Positions 12,160-23,636 of a stretch of DNA of 64,000 bases are shown here, piece after piece; the first letter of the stretch is position 1, and each line of letters begins with the position of its first letter. Source of the stretch: Fagopyrum homotropicum. Lineage: Eukaryota > Streptophyta > Magnoliopsida > Caryophyllales > Polygonaceae. The position numbers and the translations under genes were made by a program. The notes beneath the pieces were generated by a model. The model was given only the letters and a program-made list of their open reading frames with translations. It was not told the DNA's origin and did no database searches. The DNA lies in assembly GCA_033239125.1 (NCBI GenBank), contig BSWB01000002.1, forward strand, positions 156,908,409 to 156,972,408, given 5' to 3'.

Positions 12160-12725
12160 TAAACCAGATGATTGTGGCAACAAACAAAGCACAGTCAACA
12201 AAGGCCAAGCATGTGAAGCAAGCCCAACAAAGAATCCAAAGCTATTGGATTTACTATTCGAAGCAGAATTCAAAGCTGGGGTACTTTCTACCTTTGGTTG
12301 AATCAATGAGATTGCCTGCTTTATTGTTCTAATGCTATACTCGGAAAGAACATCCATAATCTTCGCATTGCTCATCAGAATCTTACGAAACTTGGCATTT
12401 TCTTGCTCCTTGATGATATTCCGTAATAATTTAAGTAGAACACTAATGGATCCATTCGGTAGCCTCCAAGAAACATAATCACCGACACGAAATTCCACTT
12501 CAGTTGCAAAATCAGACTGATTTTATATACCAATAGCAGCAATGTTGCGTGGAATTCTTGAATCATTCACGCGAGATTCTACGTGTTCAGACCTGAACCT
12601 ATGATTACAAACCGGGCATTCAAACATATTAACAGTACGCTCAGGCTGGCGGATCTTCTGAGGTGCACGCTTCGAATTCGCCGGCGACGAGTTAGGGTTC
12701 GGCCTGGATTTGACAGGTCCAATTA
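12160..12725 (-). pseudogene. PUX2-like (UBX-domain protein) fragment, truncated and interrupted
   Basis: Read on the minus strand from about 12725 it encodes a basic proline-rich lead, then a C2H2-like start (MFECPVCNHRF), then an in-frame TAA near 12521, then a clear PUB-domain segment with SVLLKLLRNIIKEQENAKFR and LMSNAKI (about 12370-12450). In intact plant PUX2 proteins the PUB domain continues and is followed by a UBX domain that binds CDC48. Here the second half of PUB is contracted and UBX is absent; the frame ends in unrelated hydrophobic sequence. The second zinc-finger half lacks its histidines. There are no obvious introns, so it may be a retrocopy. Assignment rests on remembered family sequence. 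Confidence 0.7.
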
Positions 12726-12925
12726 TTTTTTTTCTCTAATTTATTGTTTTTTTTACCAATAACTAATTTTGTGGTTAATGTTATTGCTAAATTAATCGTA
12801 ATTATTATGAAGGTGTGTGGTTCACGGCTTAACGCGTAAATGCGTAATATTGATTAGGGCGTGTTTGGCAACATTGCAAAGGTCGTTGCCTTAACAAAGA
12901 AGTATGTGAAGACCGAAAGAGCTGC

Positions 12926-12931
12926 CACGTG
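12926..12931. promoter_or_regulatory. CCACGTGG G-box about 150 bp before the BAP31-like start
   Basis: A perfect palindromic CCACGTGG (core 12926-12931) lies in the proximal promoter of the gene at 13080, with a pyrimidine-rich leader between. bZIP factors, including those of the ER stress response, bind ACGT cores. Regulation by ER stress is speculation from the position and the ER role of the gene. Confidence 0.35.
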
Positions 12932-13079
12932 GAAAATCTCCACGAATCACCCGCTTGTTATATTTAACCTTTCCCTCCCAACAGAAAAATCCCCAAATTC
13001 ACACTTCAATTCATCCTCCTTTCTTCAGATCTAGGTTTTCGCATTTACGAAGCTTCGCGATCACCATCAATCTCCATCA

Positions 13080-13475
13080 ATGGCATTAGAATGGGTTATG
13101 TTAGGATACGCAGCTGGAGCTGAGGCAATCATGCTTCTCCTCCTCACAATTCCTGGTCTCGGCGCTCTCCGGAAGGGTCTCCTATCCGTCACTCGCAATC
13201 TCCTCAAGCCATTTCTGGCAATCGTTCCGTTCGCTCTCTTCCTGTTAATGGATATCTATTGGAAGTACGAGAATCGGATGAGTTGTGAATCGGAGACATG
13301 TTCCCCGACTGAGTATCTCCGGTATCAGAAGTCCATCATGAAGAGCCAGCGTAACGCTCTTCTCATCGCATCCGCGTTGATCTTCTACTGGATTCTGTAC
13401 GCTGTTACCTCTCTGCACGTTAAGATCGAGCAGTTGAATCTGAAGGTTGAGAGGATGAAGAGCCGAGAAGATTGA
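13080..13475 (+). CDS. BAP31-like ER membrane protein, 131 aa, single exon
   Basis: A short plant member of the B-cell receptor-associated protein 31-like family. It opens MALEWVMLGYAAGAEAIML and has three hydrophobic segments at about residues 8-28, 42-60 and 98-118, consistent with the three-helix BAP31 membrane domain in the ER. A loop with two Cys (CESETC, about 69-74) and a conserved basic stretch (KSIMKSQRN) precede the last helix. A short coiled-coil-like tail (HVKIEQLNLKVERMK) replaces the long cytosolic coiled coil of animal BAP31, and no KKXX retrieval motif is seen. The length matches the short plant homologues of about 130 residues. The start is the only in-frame Met before the first helix. 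Family members are thought to act in ER export and protein quality control; the exact role here is unknown. Confidence 0.88.
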   Translation: MALEWVMLGYAAGAEAIMLLLLTIPGLGALRKGLLSVTRNLLKPFLAIVPFALFLLMDIYWKYENRMSCESETCSPTEYLRYQKSIMKSQRNALLIASALIFYWILYAVTSLHVKIEQLNLKVERMKSRED

Positions 13476-14790
13476 ATCATTTCCCCCAAATTTCCATGGT
13501 TCGTGCGCTAGGATTTTGCCTTTTCTTTTCTTATCTCTATATCGAATTTTTAAACCTCGAGTTTTTAATGATGATATGTCATTTGATGAATTGTTCTGCA
13601 CTGGATACGGATTCTTTTCAATGATTATAAGAGTTCTACTCAGTGCATTTGTTGATCTTGGTATGAGGGATCTGAATCGGCATAAAGCCATATAAACCGA
13701 GGCAAGGATGGAGAGGGATAATAGTTGACGAATGCCGATAGCATAGTTGCTTAGAGATGTTGGGTATAATTTTTTTTTGGTGAATAGAGATGTTGGGTAT
13801 AATAGGTAGAACGTCAAAAAAACAGATTTTCGTAAAAACAAAAATAAAAAAATCGAACCTACTTCTTTCTTGTAAAATGAGTCAAGCTTGCTACTCGTCC
13901 TCGGGCCATCATAATAATGTTGGCTCGAGATCGTTCATTTTCTAAAACGAGCCGAATACTAACACATTTTAAAGTTCAGTTCGGAATCGGCTCGTTTATA
14001 AACGACCCGAGCTTGAACATATCAATGCTCGGCTCGTCCAGATAATACTCGGCAAACACTATATGAGATTATATTAGCCAAACTACTCGGAATTAGCTCG
14101 GCCTTGGGTCGTCAAAAGTTTGACTCCACTGTATCACATCCCTAACTATATATAATCTGCAAACCTAATACGAAAAAAAAAATTAAAAAATCTACTTGCA
14201 TTAAGATGACTAGATGAGCATCCTAGATTTGAAAAGAGATACAAATCTACCATTGACTAAAATTTGAAAGTTACAATACAAAGAATAAAAATTTGATTCA
14301 ATTAAATCAACGATCGCATCTGTTTCAAAACTTGTGTAAGTTTACCTATTATAAATCCATCAACGTTGATTAAGCTAATTAAGAGTGTTGTGTGGAGCAA
14401 ATGAACATAAAAAGAAACTTGTGTAACTTTAAGTTGATTCAGCTAACTAAGAGGGTTGTGTGAACCAAATGAACATAAAAAAAACCCGCTAAGGTCCAAG
14501 GTAAGAAGTGTGGTTGAGAGTAGCATTGTTAATGGCATGAACTTAGGAGTAACACACCAACGACCGAGAGGTTGATAGGAAGTGGATGGACAGTGAGACG
14601 AGCTTATTTGTGTGAATATGTAAGTATGCAGCGTAATATGAGAAAGAACTTGAGAGTAACACACATCAACGACCGAGAGGACGACATGTTGATGGACAAT
14701 AAGACGAACTTGTTTGTGTGGATACGTAAGTATGTAGGGTAATATGAGAAGATTTATGTTCTTTGATTAATATATCGGATTGATTTAGAT
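13476..14790. other. Spacer downstream of the BAP31-like gene
   Basis: No gene is supported. An 18-bp sequence (AGAGATGTTGGGTATAAT) is duplicated near 13753 and 13787. A stretch rich in GGCTCG/CGAGCC at 13880-14110 ends in CACATCCCTA, like the right end of a hAT MITE, but no left end was found. At 14380-14740 there are paired degenerate repeats (AGTTGATTC...GTGTGAACC; AACGACCGAGAGG at about 14558 and 14670). Confidence 0.5.
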
Positions 14791-14793
14791 TTA

Positions 14794-14972
14794 GTGCCCG
14801 TTTGGTTGGAACGGTGGAATGGAAACGGAATGGAATCGAATAAGGGTAGAGAAAGGAAATGGAATATGAGATTACTTTTATGTGTTAAAAATTCTCTAAC
14901 CAAACGTAGATTTTTATTGATTCGGAATCATTCCGTTATCGGGAATGATTTCCGATGCTTCCAAACGAGCCC
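14794..14972. mobile_element. PIF/Harbinger-type MITE, 179 bp
   Basis: The ends are GTGCCCGTTTGG and CCAAACGAGCCC. The copy at 43642-43822 is almost the same length and highly similar throughout. The flanks are TTA on the left and AAA on the right, so the 3-bp target duplication is no longer perfect. Confidence 0.8.
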
Positions 14973-15615
14973 AAAAGAGGAGAAGCGAATGTTTTAAGTT
15001 CACTCTCGTGGAAGATGATTGAGAGAAACACGGAGTTGAGAGAATATATTAGATTAAATGATTTGAAGGTGGGACAGAGGTAATTAGGTTAAAGGTTTGA
15101 ATTCCATATATAAGCATAGGGATATAATGTATATATATGCATGCATCACATAAAATATTTACATAAAGATTACAAATCTAATATCATTATTTTACTCCTT
15201 TTTATTTACATAAAAACTACAAATATTTACACAAAGACTAAACTTAATTAAATGTAGAAATTTATTTAGAAATATAATATCATTATTTAACTACTTTTCA
15301 TTTACATAAAAATTACATATATTTACACAAAGAGTAATTAAGTATTTACATAACTTTAAAAATAATATAGGTTATATTACCATGCCAACTATGTTCGCGC
15401 ATTAACTCCCCCGACCACTGGAAAAGAAAAATAATTCTCGTTCACATGAGTAACAATTCATCCTTATAAAGTTAAACATAAATCCTCGTTCTAAAAATTA
15501 CGGGATGATAATCTACGTGTAACATTGCCGGCTCTATTCGAGAAACTTGTCCAACCGATATGACTTTGGATACATTATTCGAAACAATATTACATCACCC
15601 CTGGCTACAAAAAAA
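14973..15615. other. AT-rich spacer
   Basis: Noncoding. The phrases ATTTACATAAA and TATCATTATTT recur loosely at 15150-15330. No gene is seen. Confidence 0.5.
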
Positions 15616-15619
15616 GGGA

Positions 15620-15910
15620 AGATGCACTGCCGGCTTTATTCTAGAGATGGAAGCTTTCGTTCTTCGGGAGCGTCTACAGAAGGCCGCAAGCATTAGTAAT
15701 AGACTAATAGTGTCACACGCATCCATTGAAATTGAATGAGATAATTTGATACTCGTTAACTCGATCAACCAAATATAAAAATCACCGTGGGAGACGGACA
15801 TCATCATCTCATATAATACTCATCATATTTTCAGGGAAATCAATATTATTGTTGATAGACTCACGTTATATGAACACAACCCATATGCAAATGACAATGC
15901 ACTATCACAT
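15620..15910 (+). pseudogene. RNase H (RVT_3)-like LINE remnant
   Basis: On the plus strand the DNA encodes EMEAFVLRERLQKAASI and, further on, HIFREINIIVDRL, the start and end of the RNase H-like domain at the C-terminus of plant LINE polyproteins. Stops interrupt it (for example near 15736 and 15774). There is no RT upstream, so this is a short decayed fragment. Confidence 0.5.
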
Positions 15911-17479
15911 GTTGAAGACCTCGTCCGAAAAAAATGCTCTCGGATGTACAGTTTCTAGAAATTGACCGGTCCTTTTCTCTTGCCCTATATCAAAAAAATA
16001 TATAAAGATACAATAAAAATTGCTTTTGTACATATCAAAAGCGAGACCAACTACTCCTTCATGATAAACGCTCCTTCTCGTAAACAAACACCGTTATTTT
16101 GGCAAATTGCTTTTCATGAGGAAACCCCTCTTTCTCCATCTCAAATGGGTTACCACCCTTGTTTAAAAACTAGCCACCATTGGAAGTGGTTCTACTCAAC
16201 TTGTAACAAGAAATTTATATTTGGTTAAACCATGATGAATAAATTCCTCTGCTTTTGCACTCTCTCAGGCTTTACCAGACCCTTTGTAGTGTTGGTTTAC
16301 TCGGATTCAACTTTCTGTTACAATTCTTTATTATCGATGGTTATCCCATGCCTTGATCTATGTTTGCTCTAGACTATGCTTATGTAAGTTGTTAGGTATG
16401 AATCTACCTATTTTGTTGGTGTAAATCCCTTTGGCACTTTGCTTGCTTTTTGAATTCACCACAAGGTCCAGGTTATCACCTGCTGTAATTGATTTGGATA
16501 CCACCAATTCTGCTTTATTCAAAAAAATTTTAGAAGGATTGAATACAAAATGCTCAGAAATCTTTTGTTTAGATTTCTATTAAAGGCAAGCATCTTATTG
16601 ATCTGGTTACCCCAATTCTATTGTGTCCTGTTTGCGTTTAACACAATTTGTTCAAACAAGAATCAATCAAACTGCTTCTCTTACCATTCTTTCTTTTGGG
16701 GTTGTCTCTTGTTTGGGTAGTGATTCTGAATTTTGTCAATTACAATCAGGAAGGATTTGTTTTGAACACTGCCTAAAATTGGTAGACGGTGTTCGTCTAA
16801 CACGGTAACAACCATTCGACTGACACCGTAACAACCATTACTCTTACAAACGAGTCTTTGTGTCTCGAATACACTAAACTGACTACTTTTATGGAGCTTT
16901 CCTTCTCTGTTTCATATGTTCGATCACCTTTCAAACTTAGTATTGACCAATGTGTATGTAAAATACTCCCTCATTAAAGGCTGAAAAACCTATCAATTTT
17001 TTTGTCTTTTCTGTGTAAAAACCTCACCAAAATCAAAACAAGATCACATCTATTTTGCAAATCTCCTTTGCTTTTATCCTTTTTAAACCAACCCGTTTCG
17101 AACAATGTTTTCCCTTGTAAATCTTACTCTTTGAAACATCAAAGTTGTACACATTCTTATATCATGATACCCGTGTATTACAGCTTCGTCTTCTCTGTTT
17201 TGATACGGTCTTTGGTGGAGTTTCAAGTGTTTGTCGAGAAGGGAGCGTGGATGTGTGATCGACTCCTGACGGCTCTGTTGCAGTCCAAATCTGAGGTGTC
17301 CACAGCTGTTCCCCAGGCTTCCTGCCTGTGTACTTCCTTTGAAGATAAACTTTTACGCTCGTCGCTTCCGGCTGACTGTATCATGCTGCTTTCCCTTGAA
17401 GACCTCCCTGCTTTCGGGTTTTTATGATGTATTTTTGTGTTTTCTTTTTCTCCTTTATTGTGGTCCTTCATGACGGTTA
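15911..17479. other. Uncharacterised spacer, possibly LINE-derived
   Basis: AT-rich with a few short open frames (for example 17002-17427) that show no recognisable motif. It may be decayed LINE sequence because it lies between an RNase H remnant and a LINE-like polyA end. Confidence 0.35.
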
Positions 17480-17581
17480 GTCCGTCTGCCGATCCTTTTC
17501 GGCCTTTCGATCCAATAGTCGCGCGCCGTCTATTGGATCGAACCGCTTTCCGTTATCAAAAAAAAAAAAAAAAAAAAAAAA
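17480..17581 (+). mobile_element. 3' end of a non-LTR element: stem-loop plus polyA
   Basis: A perfect 12-bp stem, TCGATCCAATAG (17507-17518) with CTATTGGATCGA (17530-17541), closes an 11-nt GC-rich loop. About 16 bases later comes an uninterrupted run of 24 A (17558-17581). A 3' stem-loop followed by polyA is the usual end of a LINE or LINE-mobilised transcript. The 5' limit is unknown. Confidence 0.6.
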
Positions 17582-17930
17582 GCGAAATCACCACGCAGTA
17601 TGTATTAAGTTGCTAAATTGATGATCAAAACTTTGACAATAACACTCTGAAACTTGTTGATGGAAGATTCATACAAGTGGTAGCGGAGCATTTGTGTAGA
17701 ACAGACAGGAGATAGAGGAACCCAGCTTGTTCAAATACATAAACTCGACATAGAACATAATTAATCCATTTCGCCTCAAGTTTTAAGACTGATGTACTGG
17801 TTATTTCTCATAAGATAAACAGTGTTCATTTACAATCACAACACAAAAAACCTGTTTAATACATATAGTTATGCAGGTTTATATACACACACACGCCTTC
17901 AGCACCGTCATCGGTTAATGCTAAACTGGA
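17582..17930. other. 3' flank of the UEV1 gene
   Basis: Noncoding; it probably includes the UEV1 3' UTR on the minus strand. No other feature is seen. Confidence 0.5.
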
Positions 17931-20900
17931 TCACAGAATGCAGCACCTGAATATTATCTCTTTGTGATTTGCCTCTTCATTCCCTACAACCCAAAGTGCC
18001 AAAACGTAAGTACTTAGTTTCGATTTCATTTTGTTATTCTTTCGTTTCACGGAGAGAATTCAAGCATCACCAAACCATATTTGGTCATCTATTTCAGCTT
18101 TTGCTTATCTATAAAGTTTATGATAAGCTTAAGCTGAAGAAACATTTTTCATACATCTTAAAAATGATAAAGAAGAATCCAGTTTTTGTTTACAAGTCAA
18201 GATATATGCTCTATGATTATCTTGAATGTTCATGCTAGAAACTCCTGCTTTGTTTGAAACTGTTTCAGACTTTCAACCAACAACATGTGATAGTTTCTGT
18301 TGTAAGCAACCAATTATCTTCACTCAAGACAAGAAGATATAAAACAAAGCTAGAGATATAATCCTTGAGTTTACTCCTAACTTAAGCTAAATGAACACTA
18401 AAGAAATCCTTGTATGTACTGATTAAACTTGTGAAGGTCGTGATTTATAATCTTGAAACATCTCAACTATGGTCACTCATAAACAAGTAAACTCAAGGAT
18501 CAGTTAAGTAAATTACCATCAGGAGGCTGAGATAGCTTCCTATTTTCGGCAGACATCATTTCCTTCTTGAGTTGTGTCAATATGTCCTCCATTGTGTACT
18601 CCCTTTGCCAATTAGCAAGCATAGGGAAAAGACTCGGTTCAACCTAGAACAGAGATGACTTGTAAGGTATAAATCAAGCATGTCACGCATTGAACAAGCT
18701 TGTACGATTGTTAGATCTCGTACCACACCGTTTTCGGGGTTAATACATGTCATGTTTATCCGAGTCTGGAACCTCACACTGGGTGGTTCATCGGGATACT
18801 CCTTTCCACAGAAAAACTTCAACTGATAAATGCGTCCATCATGAACGGTCTAGCAACAAAACAGGTAATAAGGAAGCATAATAAGTTCTTGTTTTCTTGA
18901 TACACAATTACTCAATTAGTTAGTGAAACATCAACAAATGGAACTAAAATCTGTCTAAGCGCACAGAAGGTACTCATTCAGTAATATTACACCTGAATGA
19001 CCATTAAATAGTTATTTTCAACCTGAGATAAACCTCAGAAATTTGACAGGTTACTTATTTTTTTTGGTTGGGTGGCAGGTTACTTATTGACATATGTGTA
19101 AGTGCATTTTCTGTGGGTTTTTTCACATAAAAGAAAATACTTCTATAGTTTCCCAGTTAAAAATAATTCAACATTTTGTATAGGTATTAGGTGTGTTCTC
19201 CCTAGGCTGTTTTAATTTTCAGGTGCAACATTTAAGCTTCCATACCCTACCATTGTAATAAACAGCTCAAAGTTCTTTCTTGCGGGTTAAGTTATGCGGT
19301 TCTTACAACACAGAACATCCTCTCTTACTCCATTGTGATCACACTTGTGAGTCACAACAACTGAGAAGGGGAAGTCGGAAGAGATGGATAGACGTAGAAC
19401 ATATGGAGAGGGAGAATTAGAGGGAGTGAGAGTGTGAGAAAGAAGGGCAAGACAAAGGAGAAGAGAAGGAAAGCGAGAGATGAAAGCAAATATTATTCAG
19501 GTATGATGATTTATAGCACATATCATAAGGGTATATGTACGGATATACCTCTTCCATTTTTAATCACATAGTTACTATCTATGACTAGCTACCATGGTTC
19601 ATTACAAAACATTCACCTAATCTGCATTGTCCTAAGGAACTTTTCTTGTCATTGAAACCCTAACAAAAAGCAAGAATGACACCTGCATGGCTGCATCACA
19701 TCACATCACATCTATTGTAGTAGATACGCTAATGAAGTTCTAAATGCGCCAATATCGACTTGACCCTTCCCTTAAAAATCCGTTCTATTCAAGATCCAGA
19801 GAGATCTGGATCCTTAGAAAACCAAATGGGAACTTCCATAAGATTCATTTATACTGAGAATATGACTGTTCAGTATGAGGTTTGGAGATGGAATATTTGG
19901 TCTCAGTGAAGATGAGCTCTTAACTTTCCTTTACATTGGCTGTTTTTCACTTGACATGTCACTTACAAAAACATATTGCCCCTATTAAGTTTTTGGAGCA
20001 TGTCTACTACATGAGTGAAAATGGATAACACATTCATTTATTGAGTGATTCAAAGGAAAGATAGCCATAATAATTTGTATAATACATGACATTTTCCTAT
20101 CGATCCCAAACCACGACAACTTAATTCACTGACACCTCCCCTGTTGTTTATGAATCATTGTATTTCTTAGATGAACTGATCTCATTTGTAAGAGCTTCTT
20201 GTGCTCCTTTAACTACACTTTGCTTCTTTGAAATGACAATTCAAGTGGAGCTATTATGCAAAATTGGATAGTCAGAAATTTTTTACAGCGGGAAAGTAAA
20301 TTTTCTAAATATGCAACAGGCATAGTATAAAATGAATTAGAAGGGTTAACTTACATTAGGAGGACCAATGATAGTCCCTGTCCACGACTGCATGAGTACA
20401 TCATCAGCATCATCCATTCCATAACTGACAGTTCCATCCCCAATCCCTTTTTCCCCTCTCTCAAGTTCTTCCAGTAACCTAAAGTTCCTGGGTACTGTAA
20501 AAGAATGTCAAATGCCCTCAGAATTGTATAGCTTCTTTCTGAAATTTAATGTGTTAGAATTACTGTAAAAGACGATGAATCATACATCAGAGAATATAAT
20601 CATTTTACACTTTTAAGTTCATAGGCATCTTTAATCACAAATGTAAAAACAAAGTTCAGCAGAATTACTGTAAAAGACGATGAATCATACATCAGAGAAT
20701 ATAATCACCAAAAGAGTAAACTTGGTCCAAATTCTTATACATTCATCAAGTTTGGTCCTCTGAGTTAGTAGAAAATTCAAGAACTGATAAAAATGAGAGG
20801 AAAAATAATGATAACGGCATTGCCTCTTTGCTTATGATAGACCTACAGTCTTCCATGAAAAGAACCAAGTGATTGCTAAAATTAACAGGTAGACGAGACG

Positions 20901-21944
20901 AAGGAAGGGCAAATTACAATTAAATCCCTCAAAAGTTGAATGCAGAATAATATCGTAGAAACTAGAAACAATCTTGTGATTTTTCTCTTTTTCCTAATGC
21001 ATTTCCTTTATTATCAAAAAAAAAAAGTCAGTGAGGCAAATGAACTGCATGTGATACTTTTTAGGGGCATGAGCAATGAAGTGCATGTGAACTTCATAAC
21101 AGCTTCAACGTGTCACCCATTCATGAAGTGCAGACGTGAACTTGAAACTTCAAAAAGTAGAGAATACGTAAATGCAGCAATTAGCATCAAACTATTCTTG
21201 ACTCTCCCTTGTATGATGCATAAGAAAATTCCAATTAAACATAATTAAAAATAGTTCGTAATAACAGTAAGGATGGAAATCTCTCAAAATAAAGATATAG
21301 CTTGCATTCAAATAATAAATAGAAAACACTATAATCTTCATCAGAAATCCCAAGTTGAAAAGGTTCCATACAATCATTACAAATGGAAGATTGCTTTGCA
21401 CACCATCCACAATATTATAGTTTAGCAGGAAAACATAGAGAATCCTGATTTATCTTCAATCACAAACAAAAGTACCTATTTTCCTTTCCTTAAGCATCAC
21501 CAAGTTGTAATTTTTACTCATCTTTCTCCCTCCATAACAAATTTTTAGAGCATTACACGCAAAAGTAAAAATCTCCAGCTGACCTCACAAAAAACAGCAA
21601 GGAACTACAAACTCAAATTGCAAACCAACTTCGCAATTCACTTGTATCAAAATCTAGGTCTTGTCATAAACACAAGGTAGACAAATCAGCGCCCACTAGG
21701 TTTGTCCTATACAAAAATTGGTACCAAAGTCAACAAACCTCCCATACACCAAACCAGAATACCAGAAAAGATGAAACATCAAAAGAAGAATCAAACTCTC
21801 ACTGAAACCCAAAATTGTCATGATCCAAGATACAAATAAGGTGAACAAGTCAACAAGGAAGAGCAAAAATTGAAAATGAATAACTCCCAAAAAGCTTTGA
21901 AACGTGGGGAACTCACCGATGACCGTTGATTCCTCAGAACCCAT
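17931..21944 (-). CDS. UEV1: Ubiquitin E2 variant UEV1 (MMZ1-like), prenylated type
   Basis: A 157-residue Mms2/UEV protein in five exons, listed 5' to 3' on the minus strand: 21944-21917, 20494-20355, 18849-18724, 18643-18517, 17983-17931. Phases match and all introns are GT-AG. The protein opens MGSEESTVIVPRNFRLLEEL and carries the UEV core: YGMDDADD, SWTGTIIGPPN, then FCGKEYPDEPPSVRF and INMTCINPENGVVEPS. UEVs lack the E2 catalytic cysteine; here the region after INMTC carries no HPN-type active site. They pair with Ubc13 to build K63-linked ubiquitin chains for DNA damage tolerance and signalling. The short last exon encodes a tail ending CCIL, a CaaX box with terminal Leu, so geranylgeranylation and membrane attachment are likely. 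Intron 1 is 1.4 kb and intron 2 is 1.5 kb. Confidence 0.92.
20558..20708. repeat. 47-bp direct repeat inside UEV1 intron 1
   Basis: A stretch of about 47 bp starting AGAATTACTGTAAAAGACG occurs at about 20558 and again at about 20662 with almost no change. It is a local duplication with no coding content. Confidence 0.8.
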
Positions 21945-22330
21945 TTGATTTAGGCCAAAATTGAGACAAGGGTTTCGAAGATAGAGGGAGGAGTGATAAA
22001 GAAAAGGGTAGGGGGAGGTTGGTAAAGAGAAATGACAGAGGAGAGAGTGGTCCAATTCTCCAACCAGCCAGCAAGCATCCACAATTGTGATCCGCTTATA
22101 TTTTGGGATTATTTTCACTTTACTGTTGCCTCCTCAAATGGGAATAAAGATTTTGTGAAATTGTCAAAGTAGTGAAACAATATTTATAACTACGAGTACA
22201 CTTATTACCATCTAACCGTTTAATAAGAGTACAAATTCTAAATATATCATAGGTATATTATATGTACAAACCTAAATATATCATAGTATAAAGTCTTTTT
22301 TTTTACATAAGTACATTTATTATTTCCTCA
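21945..22330. other. UEV1 5' UTR/promoter and AT-rich spacer
   Basis: Upstream of the UEV1 ATG on the minus strand. Pyrimidine-rich leader sequence is seen near 21960-22050; beyond that it is AT-rich with no gene. Confidence 0.5.
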
Positions 22331-22867
22331 GGTTCTCAATATTTATTATTAAAATTTTAAAAATTTAGTTCACATATTTAATCTTTTAAGTGCTATTAAT
22401 ACTTAAATTTTTTATACATATATTTTTATTTACTTTATTTATTTATTATGTATATTTTTAAAACACTATTTCTCTATTCTCATATATATCTCTACATTCT
22501 ATCATTGTTTTCATACAAATTTTCTAAATTATAATGCATCAATAAATATATACATTCAATTTTTATGGTTGTAAATTTATTTTATGGTTGTAAATATATA
22601 CCTTCAATTTAAGGTACTCCCACCAAAAAAAATAATTTTAGAATTTAAAATATACTATTTATTTTCTTTCAGAATTTTTACTATTAATTTATAATTGAAC
22701 AAAAACACCCATACAACAAAAAAAATACATTTGGATCATTTAATTCAAACTAAAACACATTTGCTTCCATGTAATGATGTAATAGATGTTAGCCATTTAT
22801 TTTTAGAATATTAAAAATATGGAGGAAGAAAAAGTTTTTAAAGTTTTAATGACAAGTATTGAGAACC
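22331..22867. mobile_element. MITE-like element with 33-bp inverted ends
   Basis: The left end GGTTCTCAATATTTATTATT and the right end, read in reverse (GGTTCTCAATACTTGTCATT), match for about 33 bp with a few changes. The 537-bp interior is AT-rich and noncoding. I could not define a clear target duplication, so the superfamily is open. Confidence 0.55.
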
Positions 22868-23636
22868 ATAGGGGGTTCAATTGAGTTTATTGAGAGCGTT
22901 TTAGGGGAATCTATGTTTTATTCGTATTAGATAAATGGTACCCCTTCAGTTCTTAACAATTGTCATTAAAGAAAAAATCACACGTATTAAAAAAACTAAA
23001 AATTGAAGGTATACAAGCAATTATTAGTGAACACTTATATATAGGATAAATATACCATTATTACCTACTAGAAGATTATTTTTTCCTATTTATATTTTAA
23101 AGGCAATTAACTAACATTTAATACATAGATATAAATATTTTTTAATGGCTATTATATGCTTGCCCATTGGTCAAAAAAAAAAAAAAAGCCAAAAACTTAT
23201 GCAAAACTATATAAAAATTTCAAAACCGCAACCTAAATTGAACCATAATACTGATAATATGTGCAAGTGAAACAAAATCAAACCCAACACAAACTATATA
23301 TTGAATAGACACAGGGAAAATAATGTTAGTCGAACAAAATCAACCTTAATACTAGACCGGACCGGAGCGTAACTCATTCCAATGCTTAAAAGCCCCTTAA
23401 AGCTGATACTGGTCACATGAAAGACTAATAACAAGCATGGTACCCCAAGATGTTTCAGAATTTAACTCTATGACTACATGAGATTCACCTGCAACCAAAA
23501 TACTCTGAAAAACATCTTCTAGTTTCCATAGCTAAACGTTTTTTACATGAAGCTCTTTAGAGTTGTCACTGGTCTAAAGCACAAACACGAAATTTTGAAT
23601 ATAACAGTGTCAATTCTGTAAGCTCAGCTGCAATGA
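22868..23636. other. Spacer between the MITE-like element and RPA2
   Basis: AT-rich; a partial copy of the MITE end motif (GTTCTTAACAATTGTCATT) lies near 22950. The part nearest 23636 is probably RPA2 3' UTR. No gene is seen. Confidence 0.5.

Noticed and set aside
13245..13841. 198-codon frame antisense to the BAP31-like gene
   Set aside because: It is the shadow of the real gene and runs into its 3' flank; no family match.
13860..14145. Possible hAT MITE ending CACATCCCTA
   Set aside because: No matching left end or 8-bp duplication was found.
17002..17427. 141-codon frame
   Set aside because: No recognisable motif; probably decayed LINE or random sequence.
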